Shown here: in pieces, positions 29,114-38,103 of the stretch | Layout: every line of letters starts with the position of its first letter | Numbering within the stretch: the first letter of the stretch is position 1 | NCBI RefSeq assembly: GCF_002007565.1 | Contig: NZ_CP015625.1 | Span: 1,612,001 to 1,676,000 of the forward strand | Direction of reading: 5' to 3' | Length of the DNA: 64,000 bases | Source of the DNA: Ditibartonella choladocola | Lineage (GTDB): Bacteria; Pseudomonadota; Alphaproteobacteria; Rhizobiales; Rhizobiaceae | Program-made: the position numbers and the translations under genes | Notes under the pieces: model-generated | Told to the model about the DNA's origin: nothing | The model's database searches: none | Seen by the model: the letters and a program-made list of their open reading frames with translations, nothing else

Positions 29114-31561
29114 ATGACGAATTGGAAAATTTGGACGTTACGCGTCCTGGGGATCATTGCTCTATTATTAGGGCTGGCACTCACTATTGGCGGTGTCTGG
29201 CTCATTGCACTGGGCGGTTCCTGGTTTTATGCCATTGCAGGCATAGCCATGATGGTCATCGGGTTTGATGTATTCAGGCGCCGGTCATTGGCGTTATGGG
29301 TTGCCTACGGGCTACTCATCGTTGATCTTTTGTGGTCATTCTGGGAAGTCGGCTTCGATTTTTGGCAACTTGTGCCAAGAATTATGGTATTTCTTGTTTT
29401 TGCCTTGGTGGTTTCGATTGTTTCGCCTGCCTTGCGCAAGAAAAATGGTGAAAAATCATTTTCGGCAATGTTCGCAACGGTCAGCTCTGTTGTGCTTGCC
29501 ATTGCTGTTATTGCAGTTCTCGCCAATATGCCGCGTCCGCACGCATTGGTAACTGCAAGCGGTGAAAAATCGCCGGTTGTTTATAGCGATGCCGGAAAGG
29601 ACAGCGGAAATGACTGGCCTGCATGGGGACGCAATACAAAAGGCAATCGTTATGCGCAATTCGACCAGATCAACAAATCCAATGTCAAGGATTTGAAGGT
29701 CGCCTGGACTTATCACACAGGTGATCTTGCCGTTGATGGCGCAGAATATCAGGTCACCCCGCTGAAAGTGGATGACACGGTCTATCTTTGCACACCGCTC
29801 AATAAAGTTATTGCGCTCGATGCGACGACCGGAACCGAGAAATGGCGGTATGATCCGAAGCCGCAAATCTTTCAGAGTACAAAAGGCTGGAAGAGATGCC
29901 GCGGTGTCGGCTATACCGATCTGACAGAACAATATCGGCAAGCTTCTGCCAACCATTCCGTTCAAACTGATGACAACGGAAACAGCAGCAATAACAGTGC
30001 TGCCCTTCCTTCCGCTTGTCTCAAACGCATTGTTGTGACCACTATCGACGCACGTCTCTTCACACTTGACGCAGAAACCGGCAAGCTTTGTGAAGGTTTC
30101 GGCGACAACGGTTTTGTTGACCTGACTGTAGGCCTCACAAAAGAGCCTCCTACAAGCGATCAGGGTTCATACAATATCACGTCTGCTCCGCTTGTTGCTG
30201 ATGGTGTGATTGTCGTTGGCGGGCGTTTGAACGATAACCTGACGGTTGGTGAACCTTCCGGTGTTGTTCGCGGTTTTGATGCCATTACCGGTAAAATTCT
30301 CTGGGCATGGGATGCAGCACGTGGTGCAAAAGACAGCACTCCACTGCCTGCAGGTCAAACCTATGCACCTGAAACACCGAATTTCTGGGGCACTGCCGCT
30401 TATGATCCGAAACTCCACCTTGTCTATTTCCCGACAGGTAACCAGACACCGGATTTCTGGACAGGCAATCGCCATCCATATTCGGACGAATATAACGACT
30501 CTATCGTCGCGGTAGATATTAAAACAGGTAAGGAAGTCTGGCATTTCCGGACTGCCAATAGAGACCAGTTCGACTATGATGTTTCCTCACAACCTATTCT
30601 TTATGACCTTCCGCGTCCGGATGGTTCGGTTGTACCGGTTGTCATCCAGTTGACAAAACGTGGCGAGATTTTCGTTCTTGACCGCCGCAATGGCCAACCG
30701 GTCTATCCGGTAGAACAACGCGCTGTTGCCACAGATGCAATGCCGGGCATGAATGTTGCACCAACACAACCTTTCTCGGCTCTTTCGGTTGGTACTGAAA
30801 GACTTAAAGAATCCGATATGTGGGGTGCGACCATTTTCGATCAGCTCGTCTGCCGTATCGCATTCAAGTCGATGCGTTGGGAAGGCGAATGGACACCATT
30901 GTCGGATAAGAAACGTACCCTTATCTTCCCCGGCTATTACGGTGGCATGAACTGGGGTGGCGGCGCCATTGACGCAGCAACCGGAACGCTCATTGTCAAC
31001 GATATACGGATGGCACAATGGGGCCGTTTCATTAAACAGGATGTCGCTGTAAAAATCGGTTTGAAGCCGACCACAGAAGGCGAATATTCAACGCAAACCG
31101 GCACTCCTTGGGGTGTTGAAAGGTCAATGTTTGTTTCGCCACTCGGCATACCATGCTTTAAACCGCCATTCGGCTCTTTGACAGCTATCGACCTTGTTAC
31201 CGGAAAAACCAAATGGCAGGTACCGCTTGGTTCCATTCAGGATGCACCGGTTCACGGATTTGTTCCCGGCGTTTACATTCCGGTCGGAATGCCGACAATG
31301 GGCGGGCCACTGGTTACCGGTGGCGGGTTGACCTTCTTCCATGGTTCGCTTGATTATTACATCCGTGCATTTGATAGCGATACAGGAAAAGAACTCTGGC
31401 GCGGTCGTCTACCCGTTGGCGGACAAGGTGCACCAATGTCTTATATCGGTAAGGATGGCAAACAGTATATCGTTGCTGTTGTGGGTGGTGCCACACGTAC
31501 AGGAACCAATAAGAACCGTTCCGATCTGGTTATCGCCTATAGCTTGCCGGATAATAAATAA
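29114..31561 (+). CDS. Membrane-bound PQQ-dependent dehydrogenase, glucose/quinate/shikimate family
   Basis: Inner-membrane quinoprotein that oxidises a polyol or sugar in the periplasm and passes electrons to ubiquinone. The 815-residue protein has about five N-terminal membrane spans (residues 1-140), then the eight-bladed PQQ propeller with DWPAWGRNTKGNRYA, the CRGVGY motif, the TPDFWTGN segment carrying the presumed catalytic Asp, and VGGQGAPMSY near the end. It was long called glucose dehydrogenase (gcd) by length. However, the residue aligned with E. coli Gcd His262 is Trp259 (GWKRCRGV), and the neighbours are pca and shikimate-type genes, so quinate/shikimate dehydrogenase (quiA) is at least as likely. 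The pqq operon follows directly. Confidence 0.92.
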   Translation: MTNWKIWTLRVLGIIALLLGLALTIGGVWLIALGGSWFYAIAGIAMMVIGFDVFRRRSLALWVAYGLLIVDLLWSFWEVGFDFWQLVPRIMVFLVFALVVSIVSPALRKKNGEKSFSAMFATVSSVVLAIAVIAVLANMPRPHALVTASGEKSPVVYSDAGKDSGNDWPAWGRNTKGNRYAQFDQINKSNVKDLKVAWTYHTGDLAVDGAEYQVTPLKVDDTVYLCTPLNKVIALDATTGTEKWRYDPKPQIFQSTKGWKRCRGVGYTDLTEQYRQASANHSVQTDDNGNSSNNSAALPSACLKRIVVTTIDARLFTLDAETGKLCEGFGDNGFVDLTVGLTKEPPTSDQGSYNITSAPLVADGVIVVGGRLNDNLTVGEPSGVVRGFDAITGKILWAWDAARGAKDSTPLPAGQTYAPETPNFWGTAAYDPKLHLVYFPTGNQTPDFWTGNRHPYSDEYNDSIVAVDIKTGKEVWHFRTANRDQFDYDVSSQPILYDLPRPDGSVVPVVIQLTKRGEIFVLDRRNGQPVYPVEQRAVATDAMPGMNVAPTQPFSALSVGTERLKESDMWGATIFDQLVCRIAFKSMRWEGEWTPLSDKKRTLIFPGYYGGMNWGGGAIDAATGTLIVNDIRMAQWGRFIKQDVAVKIGLKPTTEGEYSTQTGTPWGVERSMFVSPLGIPCFKPPFGSLTAIDLVTGKTKWQVPLGSIQDAPVHGFVPGVYIPVGMPTMGGPLVTGGGLTFFHGSLDYYIRAFDSDTGKELWRGRLPVGGQGAPMSYIGKDGKQYIVAVVGGATRTGTNKNRSDLVIAYSLPDNK

Positions 31562-31580
31562 AAAGGATAACATTCCTTTT
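31561..31580 (+). terminator. Weak hairpin at the end of the PQQ-dehydrogenase gene
   Basis: AAAAGGA (31561-31567) pairs with TCCTTTT (31574-31580) directly after the stop codon, followed by TGAAAAAA. A second stem-loop (GCTCTT...AAGAGC, about 31589-31615) follows before pqqA. Together they may limit read-through into pqqA. Confidence 0.45.
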
Positions 31581-31645
31581 TGAAAAAAGCTCTTTCCGGT
31601 CTATCCGGCAAGAGCAACTAACCCGAATATTGAAGGAGAAAAATT

Positions 31646-31741
31646 GTGAAAAAGACATGGAAAAAACCCGCTATGTGTCAGGTTGCTGCAGGAATGGAGA
31701 TTTCCCGCTATTTACCTGCGGAAGTAAAAAACAAACGCTGA
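31646..31741 (+). CDS. pqqA: PQQ precursor peptide PqqA
   Basis: Ribosomally made 31-residue substrate from which PQQ is built. The peptide is MKKTWKKPAMCQ followed by VAAGMEISRY and LPAEVKNKR. Glu18 and Tyr22 stand in the required E-x-x-x-Y arrangement; these two residues are joined by PqqE and excised to form the cofactor. The start is GTG with a strong Shine-Dalgarno (AAGGAGAA) six to seven bases upstream. It heads pqqABCDE and is followed by a stable stem-loop, which in other pqq operons keeps pqqA mRNA in excess. Length and motif make the call firm. Confidence 0.95.
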   Translation: MKKTWKKPAMCQVAAGMEISRYLPAEVKNKR

Positions 31742-31751
31742 TTTGAAGGTG

Positions 31752-31776
31752 ACGCCTGCATGCTTTTTGCAGGCGT
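31752..31776 (+). promoter_or_regulatory. Attenuator-type stem-loop between pqqA and pqqB
   Basis: ACGCCTGCA (31752-31760) pairs perfectly with TGCAGGCGT (31768-31776) around a 7-base loop, ten bases after the pqqA stop. Only a short T stretch follows, so partial read-through into pqqB is expected. Confidence 0.7.
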
Positions 31777-31950
31777 TACATTTAAAAAACGACTTGAACT
31801 TGCCCTGCACATATCTGTGTAACAAGAACAGCCGGAAATCTTGAAAATGAACGATAGCCGGATATTTGCCTTGATCGTTTAAATGGCAGCTATTTCAATA
31901 TTCCGGCAATTATGGAAATTTAATCAGATCGCCACATCAGACAATTCGTT

Positions 31951-32886
31951 ATGTATATTAAAGTTTTAGGATCAGCAGCCGGCGGTGGCTTTCCGCAATG
32001 GAATTGCAATTATTATCTGAGCCGCAATGCACGCAACCATCAATCCGGTTTCTTAGCCCGCACCCAATCAAGCATCATCGCCTCGACCGATAAAAAACAA
32101 TGGGTGCTCTTCAATGCCTCGCCGGATCTGCGTCAGCAAATCAATTCAACGCCGGAACTTTTTCCCGACCCGAATGGACTGTTGCGTTCAACCCCGATTT
32201 CGGCAGTTGTTCTCACCAATGCCGATATTGACCATATTGCAGGCCTCCTGACCATGCGCGAGAGACAGCCCTTTGTCATCTACGCTACCGAACGTGTGAT
32301 TCATGTGCTTGAAAACAATCCGGTATTTAACATTCTTGATCCGGCAATTGTTAAAAAAATACCCTTGCCTGTCAATAAGTTGACAAAAATTTGTAATGTA
32401 GAAAATGAACCGACAGGCATACAAATCAAGGCCTTTCCCGTTCCCGGAAAAATTGCTCTTTTTCTTGAAGACAAGAAGAAAAAAAATTTCGGATCCGAAG
32501 ATGAAGACACAATCGGCATCAGAATTTTTGACAAAAAGAAGAACCGTTCGGTTTCCTATATTCCAGGCTGCGCCAAGGTGACAGCTTTTGTCAAAAGTCA
32601 GGTCGAAAATAGTGATTGTCTGTTTTTTGACGGTACGCTGTTTTGTGACGATGAAATGATAAAAGCCGGTCTTGGCCCTAAAACCGGACAGCGCATGGGG
32701 CATATGTCAATATCAGGTGAAGATGGCGCCATTGAAGCCTGGCGCAACACGGCAATTCCTGAAAAAATATTTATCCATATCAATAATAGTAATCCGGTTC
32801 TTGACGATCATTCGGCTGAACGTCAAAAAGTCGAACAATCGGGCTGGAAAGTTGCATTTGACGGAATGGAGTTAAACTTTGACTGA
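31951..32886 (+). CDS. pqqB: PQQ biosynthesis protein PqqB
   Basis: Metallo-beta-lactamase-fold protein that acts late in PQQ synthesis as a non-haem iron hydroxylase on the Glu-Tyr intermediate. The 311-residue protein begins MYIKVLGSAAGGGFPQWNCN, the hallmark PqqB start, and has the metal-site region TNADIDHIAGLLTMRERQPF (near residue 92) in place of the usual HxHxDH. It is second in the operon, about 210 bases after pqqA, and overlaps pqqC by eight bases. Confidence 0.96.
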   Translation: MYIKVLGSAAGGGFPQWNCNYYLSRNARNHQSGFLARTQSSIIASTDKKQWVLFNASPDLRQQINSTPELFPDPNGLLRSTPISAVVLTNADIDHIAGLLTMRERQPFVIYATERVIHVLENNPVFNILDPAIVKKIPLPVNKLTKICNVENEPTGIQIKAFPVPGKIALFLEDKKKKNFGSEDEDTIGIRIFDKKKNRSVSYIPGCAKVTAFVKSQVENSDCLFFDGTLFCDDEMIKAGLGPKTGQRMGHMSISGEDGAIEAWRNTAIPEKIFIHINNSNPVLDDHSAERQKVEQSGWKVAFDGMELNFD

Positions 32887-33637
32887 TTATCATAATATAG
32901 CGCGTAACGGCCTTACACCTGACGAGCTTGAAAAAATACTGCGCCAGATAGGCAAAGAACGCTATCACATCAATCACCCCCATCATAAAATGATGATGGC
33001 TGGCAAAATGACAAAATTGCAGCTTCAGGCCTGGGCATTGAACCGCTATTGTTATCAGGCGGCCATTCCGCGAAAAGATGCGGCAATTCTGATGAATTCC
33101 ACAGATCCGGTTTTTCGCGCCGAATGGCGTCGCCGGATTACCGATCATGATGGCACAAACGGGTTGGATGGCGGCGTTGCGCGCTGGTTAAAACTCGCAA
33201 CCGGTCTGGGACTTGATGAAGAAGTTGTCAAAAGCGAAAGACAAGCCCTTTGGTCAACGCGTTTTGCCGTTGAAGCCTATGTCAATTTCTGTCGCCAGAG
33301 ACCGCTTCTTGAAGGTGTTGCCTCTTCATTGACGGAATTGTTTTCACCGACAATCATCGCCGAGCGTGTTCCGGGTATTTTGGCAAAATATCCTTATGTG
33401 AGCGAAGAAACATTGGCCTATTTCAAGCCGCGATTGACGCAGGCTCCGAAAGATTCAAGTTTTTCATTGGCCTATGTCCGTGAACACGCAAATACGCCGG
33501 AAAAACAACAGGCTGTCATAGATGCATTGATATTTAAAACCGGCGTTCTCTGGTCAATGCTTGATGCGTTGGATTACGCTTACGGGGAAGCCGGCCGTAT
33601 TCCGCCCGGTGCATTCCGCGGAACCTCGAACGAATGA
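32879..33637 (+). CDS. pqqC: Pyrroloquinoline-quinone synthase PqqC
   Basis: Cofactorless oxidase that carries out the last eight-electron oxidation and ring closure to PQQ. The 252-residue all-helical protein contains YHINHPHHKMMMAGKMT near residue 28, with the active-site His residues, and YCYQAAIPRKDAAIL near residue 60. The start is a TTG at 32879 overlapping the end of pqqB, with GGAG about nine bases upstream; no ATG is available before the conserved N-terminus. It ends in ATGA, overlapping pqqD. Confidence 0.95.
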   Translation: MTDYHNIARNGLTPDELEKILRQIGKERYHINHPHHKMMMAGKMTKLQLQAWALNRYCYQAAIPRKDAAILMNSTDPVFRAEWRRRITDHDGTNGLDGGVARWLKLATGLGLDEEVVKSERQALWSTRFAVEAYVNFCRQRPLLEGVASSLTELFSPTIIAERVPGILAKYPYVSEETLAYFKPRLTQAPKDSSFSLAYVREHANTPEKQQAVIDALIFKTGVLWSMLDALDYAYGEAGRIPPGAFRGTSNE

Positions 33638-33939
33638 TGACGGACCGGTTGACAAAACATAGAAAAATTCTGAGCGACGAAAGTCGCCCCGAATTGTTCC
33701 ATCACGTGAGAATCCAATATGAGCCGGTGAGAAAGGCTTATGCGCTGCTTTCACCGGAAAAAGTATTTTGGCCGAATGATATAGGACTTGATATATTGCG
33801 GCTTTGTGACGGAACAAAAACTGCACGCGAAATTGCTCTTTCTTTATCCGAAACCTATGACGCTCCGGTTCACGAAATCATTGATGATGTTTACTCCTTT
33901 TTACAAGATTGGGCCGACCAACTTGTCGTGAAAATATGA
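33634..33939 (+). CDS. pqqD: PqqA-binding chaperone PqqD
   Basis: Small RiPP-recognition protein that binds PqqA and presents it to PqqE. The 101-residue product has the PqqD fold features: RPELFHHVRIQYEPVRKAYA, the VFWPNDIGLDILRLCDG stretch and a C-terminal helix ending ADQLVVKI. Both ends overlap neighbours by ATGA (with pqqC at 33634 and pqqE at 33936), so translation of pqqCDE is coupled. Confidence 0.94.
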   Translation: MMTDRLTKHRKILSDESRPELFHHVRIQYEPVRKAYALLSPEKVFWPNDIGLDILRLCDGTKTAREIALSLSETYDAPVHEIIDDVYSFLQDWADQLVVKI

Positions 33940-35030
33940 CTGTAGAAATTTTTCCTCCCATCAGTATGCTGGCGGAACTCACTTATAGATGTCCGCTTCA
34001 ATGCCCCTATTGTTCCAATCCTCTGGAACTCATGAAAGCCGATCAGGAACAGGATAAAAACTTTTGGGAAAAGCTTTTTAAAGAAGCCGCAAAACTTGGC
34101 GTGTTACAAGCACATCTTTCCGGTGGCGAACCGACATTGCGTAAAGATCTTGTAGAAATTGTTGCAGCCGTTCACGACAGTGCAATCTATTCCAACCTGA
34201 TTACCGCCGGTGTTGCCTTGCCCGAAAGAACATTGGAAGCTTTGAAAGAGGCAGGCCTCGATCACGTTCAATTGTCGTTACAGGGGACAACTCCGCAAAC
34301 AACCGAATTGATAGGTCACTATAAAGGCGCGTTCGGGAAGAAAATTGCAACGGCAAAACTTGTCCGTAAACTGGGGCTTCCACTCACTTTGAATGCACCG
34401 ATCCATCGGTATAATATTGACGAGCTTGACGCCTATTTCGAGCTTGCCCTTGAACTTGATGCCGAACGCATTGAAATCGCCAATGTTCAATATTCCGGCT
34501 GGGCATTACTCAATCGCAACGCTTTGATGCCCAAGCGTGAAAACTTTGAAAAACAGATGGAAAAGGTCGAAAAATATCGCGAAAAGCTACGGGGTATCAT
34601 CAATATCGACTATGTTATTCCCGATTATTTTGCCGATTACCCCAAACCATGTATGGGCGGATGGGCACGCGATGCTTTTGTCGTCATTCCCGACGGCACA
34701 GTTCTACCCTGTCACGCTGCAAAAACCATTAAAACATTACATTTTGACAAGTTCGGTGAAAAAACGCTTTCCGAAATCTGGCACAATTCGAGTGCATTCA
34801 ATGCATTTCGTGGCTTTGACTGGATGCCGGAGCCATGCCGTTCCTGCAAAAGGCGCGATATAGATTTTGGTGGCTGTCGTTGTCAGGCTTTGGCACTGGT
34901 TGGAGATGCATCGGCCACGGATCCGGCTTGCATCAAGTCACCATTTCACCAGAAAATCAAACAGTTGGGAGAGCAAGCAAGCCATGCCAATGCGCCGCTT
35001 CAATACCGCCGCATAGGTCTCTTTCAATAA
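33936..35030 (+). CDS. pqqE: PqqA peptide cyclase, radical SAM protein PqqE
   Basis: Radical AdoMet enzyme that forms the Glu-Tyr carbon-carbon bond in PqqA, the first step of PQQ synthesis. From the ATG at 33936 the product is 364 residues. The radical SAM cluster motif CPLQCPYC lies near residue 20 and HLSGGEPTLR near residue 58. A C-terminal SPASM-type Cys set is spread over PCHAAK, PCRSCKRRDIDFGGCRCQ and DPACIKSP. An upstream in-frame start inside pqqD is ignored because homologues begin just before the PPISMLAELTYRCP segment. It is the last gene of the operon; no pqqF or pqqG protease gene is present. Confidence 0.96.
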   Translation: MTVEIFPPISMLAELTYRCPLQCPYCSNPLELMKADQEQDKNFWEKLFKEAAKLGVLQAHLSGGEPTLRKDLVEIVAAVHDSAIYSNLITAGVALPERTLEALKEAGLDHVQLSLQGTTPQTTELIGHYKGAFGKKIATAKLVRKLGLPLTLNAPIHRYNIDELDAYFELALELDAERIEIANVQYSGWALLNRNALMPKRENFEKQMEKVEKYREKLRGIINIDYVIPDYFADYPKPCMGGWARDAFVVIPDGTVLPCHAAKTIKTLHFDKFGEKTLSEIWHNSSAFNAFRGFDWMPEPCRSCKRRDIDFGGCRCQALALVGDASATDPACIKSPFHQKIKQLGEQASHANAPLQYRRIGLFQ

Positions 35031-35159
35031 TCATAATCAATATTATCCGGATTTACCAAATCCCGTCGTGAAAGGCATTCGCCATAGCTTTCCATTCTTT
35101 TCTTTGTAAACGAAAAACAGTTTACAAACAGATAGTTAAAGCTTTTTCTTGAACGTCTA

Positions 35160-36083
35160 TCAAGGATGGAAATTGTTCGCTTCTCTACGAATATCATTCA
35201 TCACAAATTCAAGAGCCGGTGAAACCTTGCTTTCCGTTCGCATTGTCATTCCCACCGGCCCCAAAGTTTCCGATGTATCAACCGGCAAAGCCACCAAAGA
35301 GCCTGCACGAATATCTTCGAGAACTACCCCTTCCGAAATTACCCATATTGTATCGCTCGAACGCGTGTAAGAGCGACCAAAAGCAGTCGAAACAGTTTCT
35401 GCAACAATATTGAGACGAGGCATATCGGAAATCAGCAATAGTTTTTCCACTGCCGGACGAATAATCGATTGTTGGGTTGGCAGAATGAAATCGAATTGCC
35501 CCATCGCTGCAATATCGAAATTGGCCCTCTTCAGAAGCGGATGTTCGGGTCGTACTGCAAAACAGATTTTTTCCGAATAAAGATGCTCGAAATGCAATCC
35601 GATCATTTCTGATGGTTCGCCCATGCGGCCTATGACAATATCAACCCGTCCTTCGCGTAACTGATTAATCAAATAATTATTCGGCCCTGTTACGATAACG
35701 GGTCTACCCCCTATTTTACGGGCAATATAACGTTGTATCGCTTTTGGTAACAGTCGCGCTGATACAGTCGGCAATGCGCCGATATGAAGCGGCTTTGCTT
35801 CCGGCGAGTGGGTCTCTTCAATTTCTTCCACGCCCAAACGCAATGCCAACATAGAATTTTCTATATGCGTCAAAAAGCGCTTGCCAACCGGTGTCAGACG
35901 GAGTGTTCTATGACTACGGTCGAACAATTGGGTGTTAAGAATGGTTTCCAGTTCCCGAATGGTTTTAGAAACGCCGGGTTGCGTAATCGCCAATACGTCA
36001 GCAGCAGCATTTATGCTTTTCTGCCTCGCAACTTCCTGGAATGTCTTTAAGTGACGAAGTCTGATTTGTTGGAAAGCTATCAT
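35160..36083 (-). CDS. pcaQ: LysR-type regulator of protocatechuate catabolism PcaQ
   Basis: Activator of the pca genes that responds to beta-carboxymuconate pathway intermediates. The 307-residue protein has a LysR helix-turn-helix (RQKSINAAADVLAITQPGVS near residues 20-40) and a type-2 periplasmic-binding-like effector domain. The N-terminus QIRLRHLKTFQEVA and its position divergent from pcaD, with a matching operator in the 89-base gap, are as in Agrobacterium and Sinorhizobium pcaQ. The operator lies five bases from its own start codon, so autoregulation is likely. Confidence 0.92.
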   Translation of the reverse strand: MIAFQQIRLRHLKTFQEVARQKSINAAADVLAITQPGVSKTIRELETILNTQLFDRSHRTLRLTPVGKRFLTHIENSMLALRLGVEEIEETHSPEAKPLHIGALPTVSARLLPKAIQRYIARKIGGRPVIVTGPNNYLINQLREGRVDIVIGRMGEPSEMIGLHFEHLYSEKICFAVRPEHPLLKRANFDIAAMGQFDFILPTQQSIIRPAVEKLLLISDMPRLNIVAETVSTAFGRSYTRSSDTIWVISEGVVLEDIRAGSLVALPVDTSETLGPVGMTMRTESKVSPALEFVMNDIRREANNFHP

Positions 36084-36087
36084 TTAT

Positions 36088-36103
36088 ATAACCTATTAGT
36101 TAT
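36088..36103. promoter_or_regulatory. PcaQ-type operator between pcaQ and pcaD
   Basis: ATAACC-TATT-AGTTAT is an interrupted dyad that closely resembles the ATAACC-N4-GGTTAA box described for rhizobial PcaQ. It lies 69 bases before the pcaD ATG and just upstream of pcaQ. A second site of the same form occurs at 46102. Confidence 0.7.
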
Positions 36104-36172
36104 AGTAGAAGCATAATTTATCATTTTACATAAACTGTCAATTCTTTTAGAGTAACCATAGGAGAGGATGAT

Positions 36173-36970
36173 ATGAAATTTTGTTTGGCAAATAATATAG
36201 CGGTAAATTATTCCATAAGGGGGGCTGACAAAAATCGACACATCGTCTTTATCAATTCTCTGGGCACAGATCTGCGCATTTGGGATGATGTTGTTAGCGA
36301 TCTTTCAAGGGATTACCGGTGTCTTTGTTATGATAAGCGCGGGCATGGGCTTTCCGGTGGTGAAGAGGAAGCCTATTCGATTGATCTTTTGACCGAGGAT
36401 TTGTCTCGACTGCTCGATGCCGTTTCATGGAAAGACGACATTATACTTGTGGGACTATCTGTCGGAGGGCTTATCGCACAAAATTTTGCTTATCATCATC
36501 CGGAAAAAGTTGCCGGACTTGTATTGATGGACACGGCTGCAAAAATTGGCGATGACAAATCATGGAACGAGCGGATAGCCATTATTCGTGAACGGGGAAT
36601 TCCTGCTGTCGGCAAAAATATCATGACGCGCTGGCTAACACATGATTTCAAGCAGAAGAGACCTGATGCTTATGCATGTTACCGCAATATGCTGGAACGG
36701 ACCAGTTCCAAAGCCTACTGCGCCACCTGTTTTGCATTGCGTGATAGTGATCTCACATCACAGACCGCTCAACTGAAGGTGCCAACATTGGCCATTGTCG
36801 GAGAAAACGACCTGTCGACACCACCGCAATTGGTCAAACAAACGGCTGATCTCATTGCCAATGCCGATTATCAAACCATTGCTGCTTGCGGACATCTGCC
36901 ATGTATAGAGCAGCCGGAGCTTACAATAAAGGCATTGAGAAGTTTTATTTCGGAGAAATTGCATGGCTGA
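36173..36970 (+). CDS. pcaD: 3-oxoadipate enol-lactonase
   Basis: Alpha/beta hydrolase that opens beta-ketoadipate enol-lactone to beta-ketoadipate. The 265-residue protein has the nucleophile elbow GLSVGG (Ser near residue 95), the oxyanion region NSLGTDLRIWDDV and the terminal ACGHLPCIEQPE with the catalytic His. NSLGTDLRIWD is a strong PcaD marker. It starts the operon after the Shine-Dalgarno AGGAGAGG and overlaps pcaC by eight bases. Confidence 0.94.
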   Translation: MKFCLANNIAVNYSIRGADKNRHIVFINSLGTDLRIWDDVVSDLSRDYRCLCYDKRGHGLSGGEEEAYSIDLLTEDLSRLLDAVSWKDDIILVGLSVGGLIAQNFAYHHPEKVAGLVLMDTAAKIGDDKSWNERIAIIRERGIPAVGKNIMTRWLTHDFKQKRPDAYACYRNMLERTSSKAYCATCFALRDSDLTSQTAQLKVPTLAIVGENDLSTPPQLVKQTADLIANADYQTIAACGHLPCIEQPELTIKALRSFISEKLHG

Positions 36971-37358
36971 AAATGGAAAAAACGAGCGTTATGAAAAAGG
37001 TATGCTTACGCGCCGACAGGTGCTTGGGGATTCCTATGTTGACAGGGCTGTAGCCAATACAACGCCGTTTGATACCGATTTTCAGACATTCATAACAGAG
37101 GGCGCATGGGGCAGTTTATGGTCCCGCCCACACTTCAGCAAACGGGAACGTTCGATTGTGACATTGGCTTTATTGGCAGCATTGGGTCACGAGGAAGAAT
37201 TTGCCATGCATGTCAATGCCACGCAAAACACCGGTGCTACCGCTCAGGACATCCTTGAAGCGTTAATGCATGTAGCGGTTTATGCCGGCGTTCCAAGCGC
37301 CAATAGCGCAATCAAGATAGCCAAGAGGGAATTACAGAAACTTGGTGTTCAGAAATAG
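36963..37358 (+). CDS. pcaC: 4-carboxymuconolactone decarboxylase
   Basis: Decarboxylates gamma-carboxymuconolactone to beta-ketoadipate enol-lactone. The 131-residue AhpD-like protein contains RRQVLGDSYVDRA near the N-terminus, WGSLWSRPHFSKRERSIVTL in the middle and HVNATQNTGATAQDILEAL near residue 80, all typical. It overlaps the end of pcaD and is followed 24 bases later by pcaH. Confidence 0.95.
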   Translation: MAENGKNERYEKGMLTRRQVLGDSYVDRAVANTTPFDTDFQTFITEGAWGSLWSRPHFSKRERSIVTLALLAALGHEEEFAMHVNATQNTGATAQDILEALMHVAVYAGVPSANSAIKIAKRELQKLGVQK

Positions 37359-37382
37359 TTGAAATGACAGGAGGAGGAAAAA

Positions 37383-38102
37383 ATGAATGGACGTTTTATC
37401 CAACGCGATAGAAATTGGCATCCACCGGCATATACACCTCAATACAAAACCAGTGTTTTACGGTCACCGCGCAATGCGTTGCTTTCTTTGGGGCCGACAA
37501 TCTCGGAAATGACCGGTCCGGTTTTTGGCCACGATATACTTGGTGAACTCGATAATGATCTTATCCGCAATTATGCCAAGACAGGCTCGCCGATCGGCCA
37601 GCGCATTGTGGTTTACGGGCGTGTTCTTGATGAAAATGGCAACGGGGTTCCGGGTACTTTACTTGAATTCTGGCAAGCCAATGCCGGCGGCCGTTACAGG
37701 CACAAAAAAGAAACTTATCTCGCCGAAATTGACCCGAATTTTGGTGGATGCGGACGCACAATTACTGATGAAAACGGCTTTTACATGTTCCGCACGATCA
37801 AGCCGGGTGCATATCCGTGGCCGAACGGTGTGAATGATTGGCGTCCTGCCCATATCCATTTTTCGTTATTCGGTCATGCATTTGCCCAGCGTTTGATTAC
37901 CCAAATGTATTTTGAAGGTGATCCGATGATCTGGCAGTGCCCGATTGTCAAAACGATTCCCGATCCGGAAGCAATCGGCCGCCTGATCGCAAAACTCGAT
38001 CGCAATGCAACAATACCGATGGATGCTTTGGCTTATAAGTTCGACATTGTGCTTCGCGGGCGTCGTTCGACAATGTTTGAAAATCGTATGGAGGGCAATT
38101 AA
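37383..38102 (+). CDS. pcaH: Protocatechuate 3,4-dioxygenase beta subunit
   Basis: Catalytic iron(III) subunit of the intradiol ring-cleavage enzyme that converts protocatechuate to 3-carboxy-cis,cis-muconate. The 239-residue protein shows the intradiol pattern [17 protein letters not shown], the iron-ligand Tyr in PGAYPW and the His ligands in [12 protein letters not shown]. It starts after GGAGGAGG and lies one base before pcaG. Confidence 0.96.
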   Translation: MNGRFIQRDRNWHPPAYTPQYKTSVLRSPRNALLSLGPTISEMTGPVFGHDILGELDNDLIRNYAKTGSPIGQRIVVYGRVLDENGNGVPGTLLEFWQANAGGRYRHKKETYLAEIDPNFGGCGRTITDENGFYMFRTIKPGAYPWPNGVNDWRPAHIHFSLFGHAFAQRLITQMYFEGDPMIWQCPIVKTIPDPEAIGRLIAKLDRNATIPMDALAYKFDIVLRGRRSTMFENRMEGN

Positions 38103-38103
38103 T

